Positions 17,350-26,306 of a stretch of 64,000 nt of DNA are shown in pieces. Source of the DNA: Bradyrhizobium tropiciagri (GTDB lineage Bacteria; Pseudomonadota; Alphaproteobacteria; Rhizobiales; Xanthobacteraceae). A program made the position numbers and the translations under genes. The notes beneath the pieces were generated by a model. That model did no database searches and was not told where the DNA came from. It saw only the letters and a program-made list of their open reading frames with translations. Each line of letters opens with the position of its first letter. Positions within the stretch are counted from its first letter, which is position 1. The stretch is taken from contig NZ_JAFCKF010000003.1 of assembly GCF_018130545.1 (NCBI RefSeq), positions 868,001 through 932,000 of the forward strand, written 5' to 3'.

Positions 17350-17877
17350 TTAGAGCGAGAGGCTGATCGGCAGATCGGGCTCGCCGAACAGCGATGCCGG
17401 CGGCGTCAGCGCGGGCAGCAGGCACAGCGCCAGCAACAGCGCGGGCAGTACCTTGCCTTGCTGCGCGGATTCGCCTGCAGCTTGCGCATCGTTGGGCTGG
17501 TCCTCGGACGGGACCGGCTCCGAAACCGGCTCGGAGGGCGCCTGTTGGGGCAGTTTCGCCGCCGCGGCCGCGATGCGGTCGACAAGCCCCCTGGGTGCGC
17601 GGACCGGCGGCGCCGCAAGGGCCCGCCGCAGCGCGCTGGCCTCTTCATAGAGCGTCCGCGCCTCGGCCGAGGATGCGAGCAGCTGGACGGCGGCAAGACG
17701 CTGGTCATCGGGCCAGCGGGACAGATCCTCCCCCAGCCGGTCGATCAGGTCTTCGAATGTCGCAACGTCCATCCCGCGCGCAGATCCAGCCTCGTCGCCA
17801 CGGCTGTCATAAAGCATTCGCGGGACGGCGGAAATCAATTTCCGCCGCCGATCCGTCAGGTCCAGCATGGTGCTCAC
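17350..17877 (-). CDS. Hypothetical protein with one C-terminal membrane segment (possible anti-sigma factor)
   Basis: Up to 175 residues, starting at a GTG at 17877. A later ATG at 17772 would give a protein beginning MDVATFEDLIDRLGEDLSRW, and the choice is open. The acidic N-terminal helix block ending WPDDQRLAAVQLLASSAEAR resembles a family found next to ECF sigma factors in alphaproteobacteria. A hydrophobic segment (VLPALLLALCLLPALTPPA) lies near the C-terminus, so it could be a membrane-anchored regulator. An ECF sigma gene lies 3.3 kb upstream in the same cluster. The anti-sigma idea is inference only. Confidence 0.6.
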   Translation of the reverse strand: MSTMLDLTDRRRKLISAVPRMLYDSRGDEAGSARGMDVATFEDLIDRLGEDLSRWPDDQRLAAVQLLASSAEARTLYEEASALRRALAAPPVRAPRGLVDRIAAAAAKLPQQAPSEPVSEPVPSEDQPNDAQAAGESAQQGKVLPALLLALCLLPALTPPASLFGEPDLPISLSL

Positions 17878-17961
17878 CGGGCGGCCTTTTTCCCAACAGG
17901 ACGCCCGCCCGAGCGCCCTGCCCCCTCCCGGCGAAACGGGTTCGCCGGCCGATTCGCCCGC

Positions 17962-18405
17962 TCAGCGGCCGGTGGCTGATTCGAGCGCCTTGTCGGGCGC
18001 CTTGGCCTTGGCAGCCTTGCCGGCGTTCGCCTCGACATACTTCCAGGCGTCGCGGAGTTCCGTCAGGCTGGCGATGATGCGCCGGAAATTCTCCCTGGCA
18101 TGCGGCCGGCCGTAGGAGCGCAGGCACGCCATGATCAGGGCGTTGTAGGTCCGAAACAGGCGATCGGCCATCGCGCCGCCACGAGTGACGTCGAGATGGT
18201 GGCTCAGTCCGCGCAGGATCGCGGTCGCCCGCGTCAGATAGGCGTGCCCTTCCTCGAAGCGCTTCGCCTCGTGCGCATCCAGCGCCTTCTGCAGAAACGT
18301 GATCGCGCCGTCGCAAAGCATCACCACCGCCTTCAACGGCGGGACCGCCACCGCGGCGGATCGGTAGGCATTGTTGGCAAGGTAGGCCGTGGCATTCTGG
18401 GTCAT
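17962..18405 (-). CDS. fliS: Flagellin export chaperone FliS
   Basis: A 147-residue helical chaperone that keeps flagellin unpolymerised until export. It shows the FliS N-terminus with an aromatic near the start (AYLANNAYRSAAV, shown in part). It also has VMLCDGAITFLQKALDAHE and the later RLFRTYNALIMACLRSYGR. The start codon overlaps the fliD stop by one base (TAATG), so the two are coupled. FliS is usually encoded next to FliD and flagellin, as here. The Lys/Ala-rich tail is probably disordered. Confidence 0.88.
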   Translation of the reverse strand: MTQNATAYLANNAYRSAAVAVPPLKAVVMLCDGAITFLQKALDAHEAKRFEEGHAYLTRATAILRGLSHHLDVTRGGAMADRLFRTYNALIMACLRSYGRPHARENFRRIIASLTELRDAWKYVEANAGKAAKAKAPDKALESATGR

Positions 18406-20105
18406 TATTTACTCGATGATGCGTTCAGGAGGGCGCTCAGGTAGCCCAGCGTGTTGTTCGCGCTTTCGATGGCAGCCTGATAGTTGGCGTATTGAAGCTG
18501 CAGCTGCGCCTTGAACGTCGCCGCATTGCTCTGGATGTCATTGACCTGGGACTGCAGATCGGTGTCGCGCGACTGCAGATTGGTGATCAAGGTCTGCAGC
18601 TGACCGCTGGCCCCGGAATTGTTCTGCGCCAGCTGATAGATCTGCGTCGCAAGACCAGAGGTCGACGACACGGTGATCGATTGCGAGGTCGAGCCGGTAT
18701 AGGTGAAGGCCATGCCGGCATAGATCGTGCCCGCATTGCCGATGATGGAGTTGCCGACCACCGAGAACTGAGAGCTGTCGCCGCCAACCGAGGCGCCGCT
18801 CAGCGTGCCGGTCGAATCCACGGTCACGTCGAGCGTGAAGGACTGCGGCGACGTGCCGGTATTGACCACACTGAGCTGGCTGGACGAGGTGGTCGTCTGC
18901 GCCGACAGAAGTTTGGTCACACCGGCCAGATTCTGCGTCAGCACCGTCGACAGCGTACCCGTGTCGAGCTGCAGCTCGTTGTTCTCATTGAAAGACAGGC
19001 CGAGGTCGGCCATCGTCATGCCGTTCACGGTCCCGCTCAGCACCTGCTGGAGCTGGGTCATGATATCGCGCATCGTGCTGTCGCCGAACAGCACCGCGGT
19101 CGATGCGGCCGTGCCGTCGGAATTCTGCGCGGACTGCGCGATCACCTGGTCGCGAAACGCATTGTAGTTGGTGACGAAGGTTTGCAGCGCGGTCGTGATC
19201 TGGCTGGTGTCGGTCTGGATGCTGACGTTGAGGCTGGTGCCGCTCGGCGTCGGTTGCAGCAGGTCGAAGGTGACCCCGGTCAGAACGTCGGAGATATCGT
19301 TGGTGTTGCGGGTGAGCGCGATGCCATCGAGCGTGAACTGCGCGGACTGCGACTTCTGCAGCACGTCGGTGAAGGCCCCGGATGTATCGGTGACGCCGAG
19401 CTTGTTCAGGATGTCGTCGCCCGAGGTCGACGAATAGGTGATGTCGGCGGCATCCTGGGTCCCGGTCAGCACCATCTCGTACGAACCGCTCGACACCTGG
19501 ACGATCGAGGCCTGGACATTGGTGGTCGAGGTCTGGGCATTGATGGTGTCGACGACATCCTGCATCGACATGCCGCTGGTGATCGAGATCGCCGTGCTGG
19601 TGCCGCCTGCCAGGCCAAGCGAGAACGTGCCGGCGAGGCCCAGCGCCGTCGACGAGCTCGACTGCGTGGAGCCGATCACCTTCTGCGCGGTCGCAAGCTG
19701 GGTGATCTGGAGCGAATGATCGCCGGTCGCCGAGCCGCTGTTGACGCTCATGTTGAGCGCCGAGGAGGCACTGACGTCGCCGGTGGACGAAATTGTCGCC
19801 GAGCGCGTGGCAAACGCGTTGGTCGCGATCGAATTGACGATCGAGGTGCTGAGCGACGACAGCCCGGTGGCCAGCGTCGACAACTCCGTCTGCAGCGATT
19901 GGTAGGCCGTGATCTTGGCCTGGTTGGCGGTGATCGACGTCGTGATCGTGGTCGCCTGGGTGAGCTTGGCGTTGACCTCGGCTTCGATCAAGGCATCCCA
20001 ATCGATGCTGGTCGAGTTGGTCGTGCCGGTCGTGGTCACCGTGCTGGCAGAACTGGGCGACGTTGTGCTTGATGTGCTGCTCGAGGTGGCGCTGCTAACC
20101 GTCAT
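18405..20105 (-). CDS. fliD: Flagellar filament cap protein FliD (hook-associated protein 2)
   Basis: A 566-residue filament cap. The FliD N-terminal domain is visible (TSIDWDALIEAEVNAKLTQA, then ITAYQSLQTELSTLATGLSS). A central HAP2 region carries FTLDGIALTRNTNDISDVLTGVTF (quoted in part). The C-terminal coiled segment is DTDLQSQVNDIQSNAATFKAQ and QYANYQAAIESANNTLGYL (both quoted in part). It begins MTVSSATS, the same octapeptide as FlgD, encoded with mostly different codons. fliS follows with a one-base overlap; flagellin lies upstream beyond a terminator. Confidence 0.9.
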   Translation of the reverse strand: MTVSSATSSSTSSTTSPSSASTVTTTGTTNSTSIDWDALIEAEVNAKLTQATTITTSITANQAKITAYQSLQTELSTLATGLSSLSTSIVNSIATNAFATRSATISSTGDVSASSALNMSVNSGSATGDHSLQITQLATAQKVIGSTQSSSSTALGLAGTFSLGLAGGTSTAISITSGMSMQDVVDTINAQTSTTNVQASIVQVSSGSYEMVLTGTQDAADITYSSTSGDDILNKLGVTDTSGAFTDVLQKSQSAQFTLDGIALTRNTNDISDVLTGVTFDLLQPTPSGTSLNVSIQTDTSQITTALQTFVTNYNAFRDQVIAQSAQNSDGTAASTAVLFGDSTMRDIMTQLQQVLSGTVNGMTMADLGLSFNENNELQLDTGTLSTVLTQNLAGVTKLLSAQTTTSSSQLSVVNTGTSPQSFTLDVTVDSTGTLSGASVGGDSSQFSVVGNSIIGNAGTIYAGMAFTYTGSTSQSITVSSTSGLATQIYQLAQNNSGASGQLQTLITNLQSRDTDLQSQVNDIQSNAATFKAQLQLQYANYQAAIESANNTLGYLSALLNASSSK

Positions 20106-20129
20106 GTCGACACTTCCGCCGCAATAAGA

Positions 20130-20156
20130 ATCGGGCCGGCATCATGCCGGCCCGAT
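20130..20156 (-). terminator. Rho-independent terminator of fliC
   Basis: A perfect 13-bp inverted repeat (ATCGGGCCGGCAT and its complement around a single central base) lies 13 bases after the fliC stop. It is followed on the minus strand by TTCTTATT. The strong GC stem and the T-rich tail fit an intrinsic terminator between fliC and fliD. Confidence 0.75.
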
Positions 20157-20168
20157 CGGTCTGTCGAA

Positions 20169-20993
20169 TTAGCCGAGCAGCTTCAGCAGGTACTGCGGCA
20201 TCTGGTTCGCCGCCGTTTCCGCCGAAACCGCGGCCTGGGTCTTCACTTCGGCCGAGGACAGCGTCGCCTGCTCGGCGGCGATATCGACGTCCTTGATCGC
20301 CGAGTTGGCGGACTGCAGGTTCTGAGTCTGGGTCGAGATCGAGTCGGCGCTGAAGTTGAAGCGCGATTCCTGGGCACCGATCTCGGCGCGGGCGGACGAC
20401 ACGGTGTCGATCGCGCTGTCGAGAGCCGACATGGCGCTGGTGGCGGTCGAGAGGCTCGAAACGTCGAGCGAGGTGACGCCGAGCGAGGACGCGGTCAGGC
20501 TGGTCAGCGTGATCGTGATGGTGTCGGCCGAGGTCGAGCCGACCAGCACCGAAACGCCCGAGGAGAACACGCTCGAACCGTCGAGCAAGCTCTGGCTGCT
20601 GTAGCGGGTGCCGCTGGCGATCGAGTCGATTTCGCCCTTGAGCTGCGTGAATTCCGAGTTGATGTAGGCGCGGCTGGAGTCAGCCACGGTGCCGGAAGCG
20701 GACTCGGAAGCCAGCGACTTCATGCGGGCCAGGATGTCCGAGATGTTGGAAGCGCCGCCGTCGGCGGTCTGCAGGATCGAGGTCGCCTGCGCCGCGTTGG
20801 TGGCAGCCTGCTGCAGCGTCGTGATGTCGGAAGAGATGCGGGTCGAGATCGCGAGGCCGGCGGCGTCGTCGGAAGCCGAGGTGATGCGCGAGCCGCTCGA
20901 CAGCTTCGACAGCGCGCTGGTTTCCTGCTGCGAGTTAATGTTGAGGTAACGGACCGCGGAGTTCGCGGCGGTATTGGTGGAAATTGCGGGCAT
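20169..20993 (-). CDS. fliC: Flagellin
   Basis: A 274-residue filament subunit. The conserved N-terminal D0/D1 region (TNTAANSAVRYLNINSQQET, SKLSSGSRITSASDDAAGLA) and C-terminal D1/D0 region (IGAQESRFNFSADSISTQTQ, AAEQATLSSAEVKTQAAVSA) are complete. The variable domain between is very short. It is therefore a small flagellin with little surface domain. It is Ser/Thr-rich, offering sites for O-glycosylation. An ECF sigma gene lies 140 bases upstream in the same direction and a terminator follows. Confidence 0.93.
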   Translation of the reverse strand: MPAISTNTAANSAVRYLNINSQQETSALSKLSSGSRITSASDDAAGLAISTRISSDITTLQQAATNAAQATSILQTADGGASNISDILARMKSLASESASGTVADSSRAYINSEFTQLKGEIDSIASGTRYSSQSLLDGSSVFSSGVSVLVGSTSADTITITLTSLTASSLGVTSLDVSSLSTATSAMSALDSAIDTVSSARAEIGAQESRFNFSADSISTQTQNLQSANSAIKDVDIAAEQATLSSAEVKTQAAVSAETAANQMPQYLLKLLG

Positions 20994-21133
20994 GAGTAGC
21001 TCCTGTGATGATGGGGCATGGCATGCCGCATCGGGAAGAAGAGAGGTGACGCGGATCCAGCCCCCGTCCGCCCGATCAAACGGGTCGGCCGCCGGTGGTC
21101 AGGCGCGAAATCTTCAGAAGCCGAAATTTATGG

Positions 21134-21835
21134 TTAGCAGTCGGTAAACGCGCCGCGCAGGTCCCGCTCGTGCCGCTTGAGCATCTCGCGCAGCTGTTGC
21201 CGCCCGCGCTTCAACAGCGACTCGACCGCGGCGACGGTCGTGTCCATCACTTCGGCGATCTCGCCGTTGCTCATGTTCTCGTGGTAGGAGAGGATCACCG
21301 CGACACGCTGCTGCTCGGGCAGCCGCTGCATCGCGACCTCCAGAAGATTACCGATCTCGTTGCGCTCGATGACGGTCGAGGCGTCGAGTTGCGTATCGGC
21401 GACCTCGGGCACGACATCGACATTCTCGGTGCGCGGCTTGCGGCGCAGATCGATGCAGCGGTTGCTGACGACGCGATAGAGCCAGGTCGAGAACTTGGCG
21501 CGGCCATGCTGCCAGCGGCCGCGATGCGTCCACACCTTCAGCATCGTATCCTGCACCACGTCTTCGGCGTCGGCAGCGTTACCGACGATGCGCAGCGCGA
21601 TCGCGTAGGCGCGATCGACATGGCGTTCGACCAGAGCACGAAATGCCGCCTCGTCGCCGGCGGCGAGGCGGTCAAGCAGCTCCTTGTCCTCGTCCTGGAT
21701 CTCGACGGTGTCGAGCGGGCCCGCATCGGCAACTGTGGGGACGTCGCTCCAGGGAGCCGTCGCTTCGACCGGCGCGGCCGCGACCGTCGTGGCCTCCACC
21801 TCGACCGCTGCCATCACATCAAGCGCGTAACTCAT
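21134..21835 (-). CDS. RNA polymerase sigma factor, ECF family
   Basis: A 233-residue ECF sigma factor. I chose the ATG at 21835, 8 bases after GGAGAG. After an N-terminal extension of about 55 residues rich in Ala, Val and Glu comes sigma region 2 (AFRALVERHVDRAYAIALRI, DAEDVVQDTMLKVWTH, WLYRVVSNRCIDLRRK). Region 4 follows with its helix-turn-helix (LPEQQRVAVILSYHENMSNG, VAAVESLLKRGRQQLRE). The long N-terminal tail is unusual. Because it lies just ahead of fliC it may control flagellar or envelope genes, but the target promoters are unknown. Confidence 0.88.
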   Translation of the reverse strand: MSYALDVMAAVEVEATTVAAAPVEATAPWSDVPTVADAGPLDTVEIQDEDKELLDRLAAGDEAAFRALVERHVDRAYAIALRIVGNAADAEDVVQDTMLKVWTHRGRWQHGRAKFSTWLYRVVSNRCIDLRRKPRTENVDVVPEVADTQLDASTVIERNEIGNLLEVAMQRLPEQQRVAVILSYHENMSNGEIAEVMDTTVAAVESLLKRGRQQLREMLKRHERDLRGAFTDC

Positions 21836-22343
21836 CCGCCGCTCTCCAACCAACGCCGCTGGCACACATCCCATACGGCTTCTGAGCGTTGAACGGAGGG
21901 CCCAAGCAAACCAGGCGAACTTTTTTCGTTATTTTTCAAATGCTTAGCTGGATCTTTTTGCCGACCGCCCGGCAAAAGCTGCCGCTGCGCAAAAGCGCAA
22001 CCAGCAATTCTACGGAGTCTGGAGCGGTCGTTCTGCATCGCCTCGCATGCCCGCGGAAAAATTCGTCGCGCCGGAAAACGCTGTTGTCACATCAACTAAC
22101 GCCACGCGAACACATGCATGCGCGGAGCATGCGAGTGATCCATCGCCGTTGGTCGCCATCTTGCATTCGACGATTGCGACTAGGCAATTTTTTCCGAATC
22201 ACCATTTCGACGTTATCGGATTTTTTGAATCTGTCAGTCGCGAAGCGCGCGTTTTCGAATCCCGCATCAACTTTTTTGAAGCGACGCGCCTGATTTGTCT
22301 CATGCACGCGTTCAACGCATGAGGACTGGCGGGAATTTTGCGC
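21836..22343. promoter_or_regulatory. Long T-tract-rich divergent intergenic region
   Basis: About 508 bases without a credible gene between two divergent transcripts, distinctly more AT-rich than its surroundings. Runs of four to six T occur at 21921, 21932, 21955, 22188, 22221, 22252 and 22272. Many spacings are near whole DNA turns (11, 33, 31, 20 bases), so the region may be intrinsically bent. It should hold the promoters of the ECF gene and of the HAD-type gene. Confidence 0.5.
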
Positions 22344-24848
22344 ATGACGATCATGACGGTCGACGCGACGCGTCGAGCGCAGAATGTTTCTGCTTGTTCA
22401 TTCGATGTTTTCGATACATTTCTGTTGCGCGCCTGCACAGCGCCAGATGGCGTATTTGAAAGGGTTTTTCAGCTTTCTCGCATTGCTGAAAAATTTCCAA
22501 ATATGTCTATCAGTTTCGTTCAGCATCGAATCCAGGCCGAGGCGCGCGCGCGCAAGCTTGCGCTGGAGCGCAACGGCTCCACTGAAGTGCATATCGCCGA
22601 CATCTATAAGTACTTTCCGTTCAAGCTGTTCGGCCTGAACCGCGACGCATTGCAGGATCTCGCGCAAATCGAGTTCGAAGCCGAGCTCGAGCTATGCCGC
22701 GCCAATCCGGAAATGCTTGGGCAATATTTGGACATGAAGCGTGGCGGCTTTCGCGTCGGCTTCATTTCCGACACCTATTGGAGCACCGACCAGCTTGCGC
22801 AGCTGCTGCGCACCTGCAGCCCCGGGCTGAGCTGGGATTTCCTCTATGCATCCTGCGATCACGGCAGCAGCAAGAGCGAAGCGCTGTTTGAGGCCTATCT
22901 CGCCGAGCAAGGCGTCGATGCGGCGAGCTCGTTTCATGTCGGCGACAATCACGACGCCGATATCAAGGGCGCGCGCCGTCACGGCATCCGCCCGCGCTAC
23001 TACCCGCAGGCCGGCGCGGCGTTGGCCTCAAAGTTTCAGCGCGAAACATCGATCTTCGAACTGCTGTGCCCCGATCAGCCGTCACGGCTCGATTGCGGTG
23101 CCCGTACGCTGCGGCGTGCGGTGGCGGCGCGGAGCGCAGAGCATTCTCCGGCCTTCAACCTCGGCATGACCGTGCTCGGCCCTGTCATGGCGGCGTTCGA
23201 TGCCTTCATCGAAGCGCGGCGCGCGGCGCTGGCGCGCGAGGGCGCGCGCGTTGCGATCGGCTTCCTCGGCCGCGACGGTCTGCTGCCGCATCGCGTCTGG
23301 CAGGCCAGCCATGGCGAGACCGGCGCCTATATCGAGATCAATCGTCGTGTCAGCCTTGTCGGATCCGCCGACACGCTCGAGCCGCTCATCGAGTTGCTGA
23401 GCCGCGTCGTCAGAATCGACGCGTCGACCTTTGTCGATATCGTCAAGGTGCAGCCATCAGCCGTGATGAATTTCTTTGCGCAGTATCCCGACGGCATTGC
23501 GAGCGGTCGCGAACTCGCCGACGCCCTGCCCGATCTGATGGACCCGCGCGAGATCACCGATATCGCGACCGGCGTGCGCGACCGCCTGCTCGCCTATTTG
23601 CGCGCCCAGATACCGGATTTCGATCACTGTACCGACCTGATCCTGGTCGATCTCGGCTATTCGGCGAGCGTGCAGAAGTCGTTGCGGCGCATCTTCGATC
23701 GCGAGGGCATTCGCATCCGCCTGCACGGCGCCTATCTGCTGACGCTTGACGACGCCTTCGACGACATCGCCGATGACGACACCGCGGAAGGCCTGATCTC
23801 GGATCGCGTCGTCACGCCGCACGTCAAGCGCATGCTGATCCGCAACGTCGCATTGCTGGAGCAGCTTTGCTGTTCCGCGGAGGGATCGGCGCGCGACTAT
23901 CGCGGCGGCGAGGTATTGCGCGAGGGTGATCAGCGCCCGGCCGCCCAGCTGGCGCTGGCAACCGAGGTGCAATCCGGGACAATCGCCTATGCATCGCGCG
24001 CCCGCGAGCTGGCACCGCGCTATGCATTGCAGCCCGACACGGACCCCACGGTCGCCGCGCGCTGGGCCGCCGCGGTGCTCGGGCGCCTGCTGCTGCTACC
24101 CGACGATGACGAGCTCGTGCTGCTCGGCGGCATCAAGCATGACGTCAATCTCGGAACCCAGGCGCTGGCGCCGCTGCTCGATGCCGACTTCGTCAATGAG
24201 TGCATCATCGCCCGCGGCCTCGTGCCCGCCTGCACGGCCCCGGCGCCGCCGATGTGGCTTGCCGGCAGCTTTGCCGCGTTGTCACCGTCGCACGCCTATC
24301 TTTACACGCTGTTCGGCGCCAATCGCCTGCCCGCCAACGTATTCGGCGAGTCGCCGTGCGGGACCTTGCAGGTCGGCCTGTTCGGACAGAACGGCCAGGC
24401 GTCGCTGGAAGCGATCACCGTCTATCATACCGGGGTCGGCGACCTTCGCCTGCGGATTCCGCTGTCGCGGCGCATGGCGGTTGCCACCATCGCGCTGCCG
24501 TTGCCAAAGCTTGCCCGCAACGGGCTGCTCCACGGCATTACCGTCCAGTACGGCGAGAGCGCGGCGAAGGCCGCGGCCAGTTCGAACATGACGGCGATCG
24601 CCGGGGGGCGGCTCACCGATGCCGGCATCGAGCGGAGCGGCCGCCAGTTCCGCGCTACCAGCGACGACGGCATGCTGCTGATCCCGGTCGACGGCTTCGA
24701 GGACGACGTTGCGATCTACACGATTGCGCTGACCGCCCTCGACCATGACCGCATCCTCGCGGTCGAGAACCGGGACGGCAACGGAGCCCCCTCGGCCACG
24801 CTGACCTGGCGTGGCGGCAACGGCGCGCCGGCAACCAACGGCAGCTGA
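22344..24848 (+). CDS. Large HAD-superfamily protein, candidate surface-glycan or flagellin modification enzyme
   Basis: An 834-residue protein with an N-terminal HAD phosphatase-like domain. Motif I is Asp21-Val-Phe-Asp24-Thr, motif II is FISDTYW, and motif IV is HVGDNHDADIKGAR. A second domain of the type seen in COG5610-like proteins follows (AIGFLGRDGLLPHRVW, then YIEINRRVSL). The C-terminal 300 residues are not recognised. Proteins of this build are common in polysaccharide and glycosylation loci. It is divergent from the flagellar sigma gene and heads a three-gene plus-strand set with a glycosyltransferase-like and a formyltransferase-like gene. Action on flagellin is inference from location. 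Confidence 0.7.
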   Translation: MTIMTVDATRRAQNVSACSFDVFDTFLLRACTAPDGVFERVFQLSRIAEKFPNMSISFVQHRIQAEARARKLALERNGSTEVHIADIYKYFPFKLFGLNRDALQDLAQIEFEAELELCRANPEMLGQYLDMKRGGFRVGFISDTYWSTDQLAQLLRTCSPGLSWDFLYASCDHGSSKSEALFEAYLAEQGVDAASSFHVGDNHDADIKGARRHGIRPRYYPQAGAALASKFQRETSIFELLCPDQPSRLDCGARTLRRAVAARSAEHSPAFNLGMTVLGPVMAAFDAFIEARRAALAREGARVAIGFLGRDGLLPHRVWQASHGETGAYIEINRRVSLVGSADTLEPLIELLSRVVRIDASTFVDIVKVQPSAVMNFFAQYPDGIASGRELADALPDLMDPREITDIATGVRDRLLAYLRAQIPDFDHCTDLILVDLGYSASVQKSLRRIFDREGIRIRLHGAYLLTLDDAFDDIADDDTAEGLISDRVVTPHVKRMLIRNVALLEQLCCSAEGSARDYRGGEVLREGDQRPAAQLALATEVQSGTIAYASRARELAPRYALQPDTDPTVAARWAAAVLGRLLLLPDDDELVLLGGIKHDVNLGTQALAPLLDADFVNECIIARGLVPACTAPAPPMWLAGSFAALSPSHAYLYTLFGANRLPANVFGESPCGTLQVGLFGQNGQASLEAITVYHTGVGDLRLRIPLSRRMAVATIALPLPKLARNGLLHGITVQYGESAAKAAASSNMTAIAGGRLTDAGIERSGRQFRATSDDGMLLIPVDGFEDDVAIYTIALTALDHDRILAVENRDGNGAPSATLTWRGGNGAPATNGS

Positions 24849-24906
24849 TTTGTCCGCCTGATCTGGCCGCCCCGCTCGTAGAAGGTTAACGAGGGGTAGT
24901 GCGGGC

Positions 24907-26265
24907 ATGATTTCGGCTGACACGGCGCAAGCGGACGGCTTGCAGACGAATTTCGACCAATTGCTGGCGGCGAACGGCATCCGGATCAGTGCGGCCCAGC
25001 GCCGACGGCTGGCATGGCTGTCCGAGCGGCTCGGGCGTGTGGCGATCCATCAGGCCGGCTCGGTGCCTGCGCGGGATGATGGCGTCATCATCGTCGTCGA
25101 GCCACCGAGCGGGCCTGCCGCCGAGATGCTTTACCGGTCGCTTCGCGCCGACAGCTCGGTCGTTATCCCGTTCGGCGAGAACCCGGCGTTCGATTTCCTG
25201 AAATCCAAGCTGACCGACTTCGGCACGATCGGGCCGAGCTTCGATGGCCCGCACGAAATGTGGTGGGGCGGCCTCAACTGGCGCCCGATCGCGCCGGAAG
25301 CAGGCGCGAGGTCCGAGGCCGCGCTGCGCGTGGTCTCCTGCTATCCGCGCGCCCTGGGCGACGATCATGCCATCGCGCTCCGGGAGAAGCTCGCCGAATT
25401 CGAGATCGCAAACGAAATCGTGCCGATCGACACCGCCGACGGCACGCGCCTGCGCGCGTCCGAGAAGTCCGCGTTCTTGCTGCGGATGTGGGAGGTGCAT
25501 CGCGAGCCGCTGCTGTTCATCGAGGCCGATGCAACGCTCAGCGAGCCGCCGCTGCTGCCCTCCCACCTCGCTTGCGACGTCGCACTCCACAAATGGAATC
25601 GGTGGGAGATGTCGGCGCGCACCCTGTATCTCGGCCGTTCGCCTGGCGCCGAAGTGCTGCTGCGCAACTGGCATCACATCGCGACCGCCTATCCCGCGGT
25701 ATGGGAAGGCTACCTGCTCGACCAGGCCTGGAGCCTGACCTCGTCGCAGATGGCGCTCGACACCGCCTGGCTGCCGCGCTCGTACCACGCGCCGGCCGAA
25801 GACGCCGGCACGCCCCGCCACACCACGGTGGTTCACAACCTGCCGACCGACAACAGCGATCTCGGACCCAATGCCGAATTCGGCGTCGCGATGCGCCCTG
25901 CGCGGCGCGCCAGCCGCAGCGGCGGCCGCGACGCCATGATCGTGGTCACGTCGCAGGCGGCCTCGAACGATGCGATCACCGTGATCATGCGCGATATCGC
26001 AACCAGCGACGCGCGCGAGATGGCGGCCAGCATCGAGGCGGTCACCGGCGCCTTCGCCGCAGATTGCGGCGGGTTCGGCCGGCTCGAGCTCGCGCTCTGC
26101 GCCTGGCAGGACGACATCCGCGCGGCGAAATCGGCTGCCGCCAGCGCCAACAACCGGATCATCGAGATCGCGCCGTGGCAGACGCTGCCGGCCGACCTGT
26201 TCCGCTCCGTGGGTCAATCTCGCGATGCCGGCAGCGTCGTCATCATGGCCGGGCAGCGCGGCTGA
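24907..26265 (+). CDS. Hypothetical protein, possibly glycosyltransferase-like
   Basis: A 452-residue protein without an obvious signal peptide. I do not recognise a clear family. The middle part (LLFIEADATLSEPPLLPSHL, LHKWNRW, then EVLLRNWHHIATAYPAVWEG, quoted in part, and LLDQAWSL) resembles nucleotide-diphospho-sugar transferases of the type that carry acidic pairs after a strand and a late DQ. This could be a divergent glycosyltransferase. It lies between the HAD-type gene (58 bases upstream) and the formyltransferase-like gene (41 bases downstream), all in one direction. Expression as a unit is likely. Confidence 0.6.
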   Translation: MISADTAQADGLQTNFDQLLAANGIRISAAQRRRLAWLSERLGRVAIHQAGSVPARDDGVIIVVEPPSGPAAEMLYRSLRADSSVVIPFGENPAFDFLKSKLTDFGTIGPSFDGPHEMWWGGLNWRPIAPEAGARSEAALRVVSCYPRALGDDHAIALREKLAEFEIANEIVPIDTADGTRLRASEKSAFLLRMWEVHREPLLFIEADATLSEPPLLPSHLACDVALHKWNRWEMSARTLYLGRSPGAEVLLRNWHHIATAYPAVWEGYLLDQAWSLTSSQMALDTAWLPRSYHAPAEDAGTPRHTTVVHNLPTDNSDLGPNAEFGVAMRPARRASRSGGRDAMIVVTSQAASNDAITVIMRDIATSDAREMAASIEAVTGAFAADCGGFGRLELALCAWQDDIRAAKSAAASANNRIIEIAPWQTLPADLFRSVGQSRDAGSVVIMAGQRG

Positions 26266-26306
26266 CAAGCGAGCAAAACGGTAGAGCAAGAGAAGGACAT
26301 CCCATC

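Noticed and set aside
18492-20072. A 526-codon plus-strand open frame
   Set aside because: It is antisense to fliD and consists mostly of Arg/Gly/Asp repeats produced by the reverse reading of Ser/Thr codons.
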